A stretch of DNA of 6,784 nucleotides from Bacteroidales bacterium UBA6340 (GTDB taxonomy: Bacteria; Bacteroidota; Bacteroidia; Bacteroidales; Paludibacteraceae), in the NCBI GenBank assembly GCA_002440265.1, contig DJSG01000009.1:1-6784 (forward strand), read 5' to 3'. Both the position numbers and the translations under genes were made by a program. The notes under the pieces are model-generated. The model was not told the DNA's origin. It worked only from the letters and a program-made list of their open reading frames with translations, and made no database searches. This document shows, in pieces, positions 1-6,439 of this stretch (the first letter of the stretch is position 1; every line of letters starts with the position of its first letter).

Positions 1-23
1 ACGCACTTTTAAGGAGCAACTAT

Positions 24-521
24 TTACATATTTGCATTGTAGTATCGCGGATTGCCCGTAACCTCCTCACCGAGGAAAGCGGGACGGGTGTACGGTTGGT
101 CTTCACGGAGCAGTTCAAGTTCCGCCATCACCAGTCCGTCCATACGCCCATGGAACTCGTCCACCTCCCATTTGAGAGCGGATTCTTCGGGTGTGGGTGC
201 GCCCGAGGCGGGCTGATAGGGAACTATCCAGCGGGTTTTCTCTATGAGTCCGGGCAGGCACATCTGCAAGAGCAGTCGGGCATCATTGGGAGTAATCTCA
301 TGTTCCCATTCAAAGCGGGATAGTCCGACCTCGCTAGAGTTGGACTTGACAGTCAGGAAGGCTTGCTCTGCCCCATCCTCTTCCGTGCGCAAGCGGACAC
401 GCACGGTGCGCCCAGCGTCCTTGCAGATATAACCTTGCACTATGTGGTATCTGCGTGTGGCGAGGGCTTTGTATGTGTCGTTGACAACGAGGAACTTGCG
501 TTCGATTTCCGTATTGTTCAT
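24..521 (-). CDS. CYTH-domain protein, probable triphosphatase
   Basis: A 165-residue single-domain CYTH protein (triphosphate tunnel metalloenzyme fold). The N-terminal signature ExExK is present as E5-I-E7-R-K9 within EIERKFLV. Further tunnel residues in family order are QGY (29-31), VRVRLR (40-45), LTVKS (56-60, Lys59), RFEWEHEI (69-76), EKTRW (94-98), WEVDEF (118-123) and MAELEL (132-137). The C-terminus VTGNPRYYNANM matches the family's conserved end. Members bind a triphosphate through basic residues and metal through acidic ones. Short bacterial members usually hydrolyse inorganic triphosphate or thiamine triphosphate, whereas a few are adenylate cyclases; hydrolysis is the more likely activity but the substrate is not readable. 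About 12-15 extra residues (about 101-115, Pro/Ala/Glu-rich) lie between EKTRW and WEVDEF. The gene starts 3 bases after the channel stop and ends 23 bases from the window edge, with no visible terminator in that remnant. Confidence 0.92.
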   Translation of the reverse strand: MNNTEIERKFLVVNDTYKALATRRYHIVQGYICKDAGRTVRVRLRTEEDGAEQAFLTVKSNSSEVGLSRFEWEHEITPNDARLLLQMCLPGLIEKTRWIVPYQPASGAPTPEESALKWEVDEFHGRMDGLVMAELELLREDQPYTRPAFLGEEVTGNPRYYNANM

Positions 522-524
522 AGA

Positions 525-1502
525 CTATTGCTGTTGAGGGGTGGATAGTATGTTGATGTCCATGTGGGGGTAGGCGAAGGGGAAGCCTTGTGGTGGGAGT
601 TCGGTGTAGAAACGGTTGTTGAGGTCATAGAGGACGTCCCAGTAGTCGGTGGTGCGCACCCACGCACGGATATAGAAAGTGATGTCGCTGGTATTGAGCG
701 AGGAAAGGACTACCGTCGGGTCGGGTATGGTGAGTCCTGCGGTGTCCACCGCGGAACGCGAGTGGTTCTTAGGGCGTTCGTCCGCCGAAGTGAGGATACG
801 CTTGTCGGACAGCAAGATAGCACGAATGGCATCCATGCAGGCATTGGAGTCCACCCCGTAACTGACACTCACTTTCCACTCCACGCGACGGAGCACCTGC
901 GCAGAGACGTTCTCTATCGTGCCATTGGAGAGGGCTCCGTTGGGCAAGACGACGACACGGTTGTCGGTAGTGAGAATCTTGGTGGAAAAGATATTGACAT
1001 CCATGACGGTGCCCGACTGCCCTTGCGCGGTGATAAAGTCTCCCGCTTTGAAGGGTCTGAAGACCAACAGGATAATGCCGCCTGCGAAGTTCTGCACCGT
1101 ACCTGACAGTGCCATGCCGATTGCCATACCTCCTGCGGCCAGCAAGGCTGCGAATGAGGTGGTGTCCACGCCCAAGGTGCCTATGGTGGCGATGACCAAC
1201 ATCACCGTGAGCGTGATGCTGACGAAAGAGCATATAAACGATGCCAGCGTGCGCTCGGTATGGCGACGCTCGAAGACGCGCACCAGCAGCCGTTTGACAC
1301 GACGAATAAGCCATGCGCCAATGAGGTAGATGAGCAATGCCACCAACACTTTGAGCCCAAAATGAATGGCACTATCCAGTACCCCATGCCAAAAGGACTC
1401 GGGGTCGGTTTGTACCTGCTGGATGATGTTCTCCGTCACCGCCCGGATAGAGTCCGAAGGCGGAATAGCAGGCGTGGGAACTTCTATATCAAGAAAAAGC
1501 AT
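525..1502 (-). CDS. MscS-family small-conductance mechanosensitive channel
   Basis: A 325-residue inner-membrane channel, somewhat longer than E. coli MscS (286). A soluble N-terminus of about 40 residues precedes helix 1 (about 44-65), helix 2 (about 86-107) and the pore helix (about 112-146), which shows the family's Gly/Ala packing pattern in LLAAGGMAIGMALSGTVQNFAGGI. The cytoplasmic beta domain follows, with FRPFKAGDFI (148-157) and VVLPNGALSNGTIENVS (184-200), then the alpha/beta domain ending PFAYPHMDINI (308-318), the counterpart of the PFPQMDV-like end of MscS. As a homoheptamer the family opens under membrane tension and releases solutes during hypo-osmotic shock. About 15 extra polar residues (around 243-258) interrupt the C-terminal domain. 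The start at 1502 lies in an A/T-rich stretch. The gene is followed after 3 bases by the CYTH gene, so the two are probably co-transcribed. Which MscS subtype it represents cannot be decided here. Confidence 0.94.
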   Translation of the reverse strand: MLFLDIEVPTPAIPPSDSIRAVTENIIQQVQTDPESFWHGVLDSAIHFGLKVLVALLIYLIGAWLIRRVKRLLVRVFERRHTERTLASFICSFVSITLTVMLVIATIGTLGVDTTSFAALLAAGGMAIGMALSGTVQNFAGGIILLVFRPFKAGDFITAQGQSGTVMDVNIFSTKILTTDNRVVVLPNGALSNGTIENVSAQVLRRVEWKVSVSYGVDSNACMDAIRAILLSDKRILTSADERPKNHSRSAVDTAGLTIPDPTVVLSSLNTSDITFYIRAWVRTTDYWDVLYDLNNRFYTELPPQGFPFAYPHMDINILSTPQQQ

Positions 1503-1529
1503 ATCCGTTTACAATAAATAGGAAAAACA

Positions 1530-1573
1530 CCCGTGCCGTTGCCGTGTCGTTGCCGTGTCGTTGCCGTAATTGA
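1530..1573 (-). repeat. Short 11-bp tandem repeat upstream of the mechanosensitive channel gene
   Basis: On the minus strand the unit AACGACACGGC occurs twice exactly (1562-1552 and 1551-1541). It is followed by the close variant AACGGCACGGG (1540-1530) and preceded by a unit sharing its last five bases, TCAATTACGGC (1573-1563). The period is exactly 11 bases, as in the larger array, but the unit differs. The array lies in the 112-base gap between the DUF4293-like gene and the channel gene, 28 bases before the channel start codon. Continuing the same phase to the rest of the gap gives no convincing further units. No clear promoter or terminator is visible in the gap. Confidence 0.85.
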
Positions 1574-1614
1574 CAGCATCGTACAGCGGGCAATATACGG
1601 TGCGCCGTGCATGG

Positions 1615-2067
1615 TTACCGGAGTCGGTCGGCAGCGCGTACGAGTGCCTCGTCTTTGAGTATGCGGCGGGTAGCCATAAGCGACAGCACCACATTGACAA
1701 GAGGAATGGCCGCCCATACGTTGAGGTACCAGTCGGCATCCTCCAGCACTGCGCCGTTGATTGGTTCGTTGCCCTTAACGATGTAGGCGATGTAGAGTGC
1801 GAGCAGGGCATAGTAGCCGAGACACAAGACCACGTTCACGACATTGATTCGGGCTTGCAAGAGACGGTGTTTGAAAAGGAAAATGTTGACCAACGCGATG
1901 ACCGGCACAGCGACAGTAAGTACCGCAAGGGGCCATTTGGAGAAGGTGGTCAGTGCGGTGTACTCCGTACCCGTGGGGGTAAGGAACTGCACCGGCGAGA
2001 AGAAACACAGCAGTGCGCCCAGCACCACAATGAGTAGGAGATAGATGGTTTGAATACGTTGTATCAT
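1615..2067 (-). CDS. DUF4293-like four-helix integral membrane protein
   Basis: A 150-residue protein opening MIQRIQTIYLLLIVVLGALL, the hallmark start of DUF4293 proteins of Bacteroidota. Four hydrophobic helices are visible at about residues 8-24, 46-65, 75-97 and 113-133. A positively charged segment (KHRLLQAR, 66-73) lies between helices 2 and 3, and a basic tail (RRILKDEALVRAADRLR) follows helix 4. A roughly 20-residue loop between helices 1 and 2 carries Pro and Thr. The family has no assigned function and is usually about this length; I see no catalytic motif. It follows the DUF4249 gene by 12 bases, so it is probably the last gene of the acetyltransferase-receptor-lipoprotein transcription unit. 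A link to the receptor is suggested only by position. Its TAA stop borders the second repeat-bearing gap. Confidence 0.85.
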   Translation of the reverse strand: MIQRIQTIYLLLIVVLGALLCFFSPVQFLTPTGTEYTALTTFSKWPLAVLTVAVPVIALVNIFLFKHRLLQARINVVNVVLCLGYYALLALYIAYIVKGNEPINGAVLEDADWYLNVWAAIPLVNVVLSLMATRRILKDEALVRAADRLR

Positions 2068-2079
2068 AGTTGTATCTGT

Positions 2080-3330
2080 TTATTTGATAGTCAGTTGCGT
2101 GGGCGTATAGGTGGCGAAATGCCCTATGCCGCCATTGATATTGGAATATATCTGTATGCCCTCCTGATTGCCAAGCGAGCCTATTTCGGTAATGATGTCT
2201 TCGATATAGTTATCGTCGTATTCGTACTTCTCATCGTATTCGTAGTTGGTGGGAAACTTGTAACTATCGTATAAGTTTGCGTCGTCCGACAGTACGACAG
2301 AGGTACGGTAAACATAGTAGTCGTATGAGAATACGTCCACATCTATGGAGATGTTGAGCAGGCGGAGGCTATCCTCCCACAGGGTGGTGTTGTCCCAATC
2401 CTGGTCGGCAAAGAGGGCTATGCGCTTGCCCTGCTTGAGTTGTGCGGCAGGGAAGTATAAATAGTTAGGTTGTACAGCACCGCGGTATTGGCATCCTAAC
2501 ATTTTGAGATTGAGCGGGATGTTCCACATATCGCCTTCGGCATAGAGAAAGGTGAGCGGGACTGTGTCAAGGACAACTATGGTGTCGTGGAAGACTTTGG
2601 TGTAGGTATAGCCACGGTCCTCGTCATATACCTTTTCCTCGTGGCGAACCTCTTTTTTGGCTTTGCAGGTGAATGCTCCGCTGTTGATACGAACTCCCAC
2701 AAGGGCATTGTCGTTGCCCGTGTAGGCATCGAGGTCGAGTGCGAACCATACCCAACCGTTTTCGGTGAACGTGGGGTAGAGGTCGGTGGTGTGTATGGCA
2801 CTGACAGTGACGGGTTTGGGGACGGTTTGCGTGGCGGTGGCGGTACCGAGCGCGGAGTGGTTGACCTCCAGTTCGATACGGTCGCCGGCGGACAGGGTGT
2901 AGTCAGCAACGAGGTACTGCTTGCTGTCGGTGTCGTAGGCGGCCGTGTGCCATTCCCCATCGTTGAAACGCATACGTACCGAGGCATCGGACAGGAAAGC
3001 CCGAGGGTGCTCCATACGGTAGTATCGTTCTGTGGTGCCGTCGGAATAGGTGCGCTCGTACCACACAGTATCCAATTGCACCTTGCCGAGTGTGGGCGTG
3101 GTGCTGCATACGAAGCAGGCGGGTTGCTGCCCCGCAGCCATGTCCGCAGAGATGACCAGTTGCTGCTTGTCATTGTCGCCGTGGTACTCTATCTCCGTCT
3201 CACAGGAGATGAAGCACACCACAAAAGCAACCGTACCCAATACGCGTACCGCCATCCACCCTTTGGCAAGGAAACGTATCTCGTCGTTGGTGAGGTAGGT
3301 ATGCAGAAATTCCAATAATTGCTTCTTCAT
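2080..3330 (-). CDS. DUF4249-like outer-membrane lipoprotein, partner of the TonB-dependent receptor
   Basis: A 416-residue predicted lipoprotein. A hydrophobic segment (about 26-41, AVRVLGTVAFVVCFIS) ends at Cys43 in FISC, a lipobox with an unusual Phe at -3. The following CETEIE is acidic; acid-rich residues after the cysteine act as surface-export signals in some Bacteroidota, so surface display is plausible. The mature part looks all-beta, with an early segment LVISADMAAGQQPACFV and a later DRIELEVNHSALGTATATQTV, matching the general plan of DUF4249 proteins, which sit beside TonB-dependent receptors. The biochemical role of the family is unknown; ligand capture for the receptor is inference. 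Residues 362-375 hold a Tyr/Asp/Glu-rich repeat. The start at 3330 lies 5 bases after the receptor stop but gives a 25-residue preamble before the hydrophobic segment; ATG at 3255-3253 would give a normal-length lipoprotein signal. The family call rests on pattern and context. Confidence 0.8.
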   Translation of the reverse strand: MKKQLLEFLHTYLTNDEIRFLAKGWMAVRVLGTVAFVVCFISCETEIEYHGDNDKQQLVISADMAAGQQPACFVCSTTPTLGKVQLDTVWYERTYSDGTTERYYRMEHPRAFLSDASVRMRFNDGEWHTAAYDTDSKQYLVADYTLSAGDRIELEVNHSALGTATATQTVPKPVTVSAIHTTDLYPTFTENGWVWFALDLDAYTGNDNALVGVRINSGAFTCKAKKEVRHEEKVYDEDRGYTYTKVFHDTIVVLDTVPLTFLYAEGDMWNIPLNLKMLGCQYRGAVQPNYLYFPAAQLKQGKRIALFADQDWDNTTLWEDSLRLLNISIDVDVFSYDYYVYRTSVVLSDDANLYDSYKFPTNYEYDEKYEYDDNYIEDIITEIGSLGNQEGIQIYSNINGGIGHFATYTPTQLTIK

Positions 3331-3335
3331 AGTTG

Positions 3336-5762
3336 TCAGAACTTGAATTGATAACTGATACTCGGCATGATAGGGAATATGGATACCTGGTACAACTTGC
3401 CGTCGTAGGAGGGGTAAAGCATGTAGGGGTTCTTGTGGTTGTACACGTTATAGACGCTGATGTTGACTATATGCTCGGCGTTGCGCAGCCAACCGCCCCG
3501 CGAGAGGATGGGGCTGCCTGCGCGCTTGTGGGGTATATGGAAATTGATACCCAAGTCGAGGCGGTGGTAATCGGGCATGCGGAAGTTGTTGCGCTCCGGC
3601 GTATAGTCTATGTATTGTCCCAAGGAGGGGTCGTAGTAGGTCTGCGTGGCGAGTGTGGCACGGTTGCCGGTGCCATAGACGAAGGTGGCGGCGATGTCAA
3701 TCTTCTTTGTGATGTCGTACTGGAGCGTGATAGATAGGTCATGCTCACGGTCGTACTTGGCGTGGAACGGTCTGCCGAAATTGATTTCGTCGAACTGCCG
3801 CATGGTGCGGCTCCATGTATAGCCAATCCAGCCTGTGACGGGTCCGACGGTTCGCTGTAGCAGGACTTCCACTCCGTAACTCCAGCCGTTGCCAAGGGTG
3901 ACCTGTTGGTCCCAGTCCGCCGCGCTGCCCATGAACGATGCGCCTTCCTTGTACTCCATCAGGTTTTTGGAATACTTGTAGTAGCCTTCGACTGATATTT
4001 CGAGTTGGTTGAGCAAGTTGTAACTCAGCCCTGCCGCTACCTGCATGGAGCGCATGGGCGGCAGGTCCTTGGTGATAGGCACCCAGAGGTCAGTGGGCAT
4101 GGACACCGATGAGTTGGACAAGAGATGCACATACTGCGACACATAGGAGTAGGATGCCTTGAACGCCAAGTCCTTGTATATCAGTGCACGTATGCCAAGG
4201 CGAGGCTCAATGGACGGGTATGCCTTGCCGCGCACGCCGTAGAGGGAGCCACGGAGTCCCATATTGAGTCGGAGCCACTGCCACGGGGAATAGGTATCCT
4301 CGATGTAGAGGGCTGCTTCGTGTCCGTGGGTCATGGTGCCGCCGATGGTGGTGTCCACCCGCATGATTTCCTGTTGGTTGTCCCCTTCGAGCATATAGAG
4401 ATTGCCGACCGAGGGTTGGAAGAGGTGGTAGGTATAGTTGCCCCCGAACTTGATGTCGTGCTTGGCAGCGGGTGCATAGTCGAACTGCGCGGCAAGCGTA
4501 ACATCGTGAATGTTAGAGGAGTACGTCATGGACTGGTCGAAGATGTAGGTGCTTTCCTCGTCCTTGTACCGGGCGTTCATCGACTGCCCGAGACGGTACT
4601 GGTAGCGGGTGTAGGAGGCTTGCAGATTGCTGTAGAGGCGGGGCGTGATTTGGTGCTCCCAGTTGGCGGCAGCCATGATGTTGCCCCACGTGAAGCGCAC
4701 GCCCATCTTGTCGAAGTCGCCGCCCATCTTGTCGGAATAGCGCATGTACATGACATCATCGCCCATGTAGTAGGTGGCGGAGAGTTTGTCGCGGTCAGAG
4801 AACGTGTGCGACACCTTGGCGTTGACGTCATAGAAATAGTAGCCGCCCGTCATGGAGAAGCCGTCCTGACGGCTCACGGCAGCCAGTATAGGCGCGAGGA
4901 AGAGGTCGAAGTAGGTGCGCCGTGCGGATATGTTGAAGGTGGTCTTGGCACGCGGTTCGAGGTCGCGTTTTAAGGAGTCGAGTTGCGCCTTGGTGAAGAT
5001 AGGTCCTTCGAGATTCAGTTTAGCCGCAAGGAGTCCGACCGTAATGCCTCCGTGCCAGAATGCGGAGTTGCCGTCGTTCTGCCGCACATCGATGACCGAA
5101 CTCAGGCGCGAACCGAACCGCGCGGGGAAGTTACCCTTGTAGAGGGTTACGTTTTTGATAGCGTCGGCATTGAACACGGAGAACATACCCATAGCGTGAC
5201 TGACGTTGTACAGGGGTACGCCGTCGAGCATAATCAGGTTCTCGTCCGGTCCGCCGCCCCGCACATAGATACCTGCACTGCCCTCCGAACCCGACTGCAC
5301 GCCAGGGAGCAGTTGTATGGCTTTGAGCACATCCACTTCGCCACCTATGGCGGGGATATTGCGAATCTGTGCGATAGGCACCTCCACTGCTGACATCTGC
5401 GCGCTGTGGGGGCTGTTGAGGGACTGGTGACCGACAACGGTAACCTCCTCCAAGCGTGTGGAGGGGCGCAGAGTGAAGTGGAGGACGGTGTCCTTATCCA
5501 ACAGGAACGCGCGCGTGATGGCGGTGTGATAGCCCACGTAACTGATTTGGAGGGTATGCTCGCCCTCGGGGAGTGTGAGCGTGTAGAATCCCGCGACGTT
5601 GGTTGCCACGCCTTGGCGGGAGACGGTGTCATAGACCGATGCGCCTATCAACCGCTCGCCCGACTCGGCGTCGGTGATGTAGCCGCTGACCGTATGGCGT
5701 TGCGCCATCAAGGGCAATGCCAACAGTGTGAGTATGAACGGTATGTGGCGGCGCAGGTTCAT
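3336..5762 (-). CDS. TonB-dependent outer-membrane receptor with carboxypeptidase-regulatory-like N-terminal domain
   Basis: An 808-residue outer-membrane beta-barrel transporter. A signal peptide (residues 1-20, cleavage likely after LPLMA) is followed by a CarboxypepD_reg-like beta-sandwich (about 23-100, with VSGYITDAESGERLIGASVY and GEHTLQISYVGYH), then the linker LEEVTVVG (104-111), where such receptors carry the TonB-contacting region. The plug domain spans about 120-228, with IYVRGGGPDENLIMLDGVPL (165-184) and KGNFPARFGSRLSSVIDV (209-226). The rest is a 22-strand-type barrel rich in alternating aromatic residues, with the late motif NVYNHKNPY, ending ISYQFKF with the terminal phenylalanine typical of outer-membrane barrels. 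The family imports bulky or scarce nutrients using inner-membrane energy. The ligand cannot be read from the sequence. No SusD homologue is adjacent; a DUF4249-like lipoprotein starts 5 bases downstream, a recurrent pairing in Bacteroidota. The start overlaps the upstream TAA as TAATG. Confidence 0.94.
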   Translation of the reverse strand: MNLRRHIPFILTLLALPLMAQRHTVSGYITDAESGERLIGASVYDTVSRQGVATNVAGFYTLTLPEGEHTLQISYVGYHTAITRAFLLDKDTVLHFTLRPSTRLEEVTVVGHQSLNSPHSAQMSAVEVPIAQIRNIPAIGGEVDVLKAIQLLPGVQSGSEGSAGIYVRGGGPDENLIMLDGVPLYNVSHAMGMFSVFNADAIKNVTLYKGNFPARFGSRLSSVIDVRQNDGNSAFWHGGITVGLLAAKLNLEGPIFTKAQLDSLKRDLEPRAKTTFNISARRTYFDLFLAPILAAVSRQDGFSMTGGYYFYDVNAKVSHTFSDRDKLSATYYMGDDVMYMRYSDKMGGDFDKMGVRFTWGNIMAAANWEHQITPRLYSNLQASYTRYQYRLGQSMNARYKDEESTYIFDQSMTYSSNIHDVTLAAQFDYAPAAKHDIKFGGNYTYHLFQPSVGNLYMLEGDNQQEIMRVDTTIGGTMTHGHEAALYIEDTYSPWQWLRLNMGLRGSLYGVRGKAYPSIEPRLGIRALIYKDLAFKASYSYVSQYVHLLSNSSVSMPTDLWVPITKDLPPMRSMQVAAGLSYNLLNQLEISVEGYYKYSKNLMEYKEGASFMGSAADWDQQVTLGNGWSYGVEVLLQRTVGPVTGWIGYTWSRTMRQFDEINFGRPFHAKYDREHDLSITLQYDITKKIDIAATFVYGTGNRATLATQTYYDPSLGQYIDYTPERNNFRMPDYHRLDLGINFHIPHKRAGSPILSRGGWLRNAEHIVNISVYNVYNHKNPYMLYPSYDGKLYQVSIFPIMPSISYQFKF

Positions 5763-6439
5763 TATTCCGCGTCCGTCATAGGTGTGTCTTGCGAATCAAG
5801 GAGGCTGACTACGCCGTCTTTCAGCATATAGCGTTCGCCCGTAGCGGGGCATACAGCCATGTCGTGGCGGTCGAAAGTGAGTTTCTCGCCGTGGCGGCTC
5901 ACCCAGCCTATGCGTCGTGCGGGGTTGCCGACCATAAGGGCGTAGGCGGGGACATCTTTCGTTACGACAGCCCCTGCGCCGATGAGGCAGTACTCACCGA
6001 GCGTGTGCCCGCAAACGATGGTGGCGTTTGCGCCCACCGTCACGCCACGACGGAGAATGGTTTCGCGATACTCCGTCTTGCGACATACCGCGGCACGCGG
6101 ATTCAGCACGTTGGTGAAGACCATGCTCGGTCCGAGGAACACGTCCGCGCCGCAGCGCACTCCCGTATAGACAGACACGTTGTTCTGAATCTTGCAGTTG
6201 CGCCCCAGCACCACATCGGGCGAGATAACCACGTTCTGCCCGATATTGCAGTCTTCGCCTATCTGACAGCCCGCCATGATGTGCGAGAAGTGCCAGATTT
6301 TGGTGCCGCGCCCGATGATGCAGCCTTCGTCCACGTAGGAAGAGGGGTGGACGAAATAGCCTGACTGCCCCGACTCCCCCGACCCCTTCAGAGAGGGGGA
6401 CTCCATAGTGGGGTCGGTATATGGATTGTCTTGTTTCAT
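5762..6439 (-). CDS. Left-handed beta-helix N-acetyltransferase, WbpD/WlbB-like (UDP-sugar N-acetyltransferase)
   Basis: A 225-residue protein. From about residue 28 (YFVHPSSYVDEG) it follows the WbpD/WlbB family: hexapeptide-repeat turns of a left-handed beta-helix (about 35-110), the segment KIQNNVSVYTGV (83-94), FLGPSMVFTNVLNPRA (101-116), the loop region RRGVTVGANATIVCGH (130-145), the acetyl-CoA-side signature IGAGAVVTKDVPAYALMVGNPAR (about 153-175), and a short C-terminal piece with CPATGERY (197-204). Known members acetylate the 3-amino group of a UDP-2-acetamido-3-amino uronic acid in the cytoplasm, for O-antigen or other surface glycans. The exact substrate here is inferred, and no partner sugar genes lie in the window. 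The start at 6439 follows an A-rich stretch; an internal ATG at 6406-6404 is possible. Residues 1-27 are a low-complexity extension not expected in the family. The TAA overlaps the ATG of the receptor gene by one base, suggesting translational coupling. Confidence 0.85.
   Translation of the reverse strand: MKQDNPYTDPTMESPSLKGSGESGQSGYFVHPSSYVDEGCIIGRGTKIWHFSHIMAGCQIGEDCNIGQNVVISPDVVLGRNCKIQNNVSVYTGVRCGADVFLGPSMVFTNVLNPRAAVCRKTEYRETILRRGVTVGANATIVCGHTLGEYCLIGAGAVVTKDVPAYALMVGNPARRIGWVSRHGEKLTFDRHDMAVCPATGERYMLKDGVVSLLDSQDTPMTDAE
6363..6417 (-). repeat. GC-rich 9-bp direct repeat and palindrome within the acetyltransferase 5' end
   Basis: On the plus strand gactgcccc (6363-6371), gactccccc (6372-6380) and gacccc (6381-6386) form a 9-base tandem repeat, which encodes the GS/GES/GQS run of the protein N-terminus. 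The same stretch contains a perfect 8-bp inverted repeat, ccgacccc (6379-6386) with ggggtcgg (6410-6417), and a smaller hairpin, cccct (6383-6387) with agggg (6394-6398). It lies inside the open frame, upstream of the first residues conserved in the family. It could be a small palindromic intergenic repeat captured into the coding sequence, or a structured mRNA leader if the true start is further inside. Confidence 0.6.

Noticed and set aside
564..1106. A 180-codon open frame on the plus strand
   Set aside because: It is antisense to the MscS gene, whose frame shows clear family motifs throughout.
1521..1540. Hairpin plus T-run (CACGGGTGTTTTT on the minus strand) as a terminator
   Set aside because: The possible stem is only 3-4 bp with no proper loop, and it sits just before the channel start codon, where termination would make little sense.
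1503..1614. Possible Bacteroidota promoter (TTTG / TAnnTTTG type) upstream of the channel gene
   Set aside because: The best candidates on the minus strand (TATATTGC, TATTTATTG) miss key bases and have no correctly spaced -33 partner.
2587..3318. A 243-codon open frame on the plus strand
   Set aside because: It is antisense to the DUF4249-like gene, with low-complexity Gly/Val runs and no recognisable domain.
4125..4973. A 282-codon open frame on the plus strand
   Set aside because: It lies wholly inside the TonB-dependent receptor gene on the opposite strand. Its His/Val/Gly-rich translation matches no domain and is a shadow of GC-rich coding sequence.
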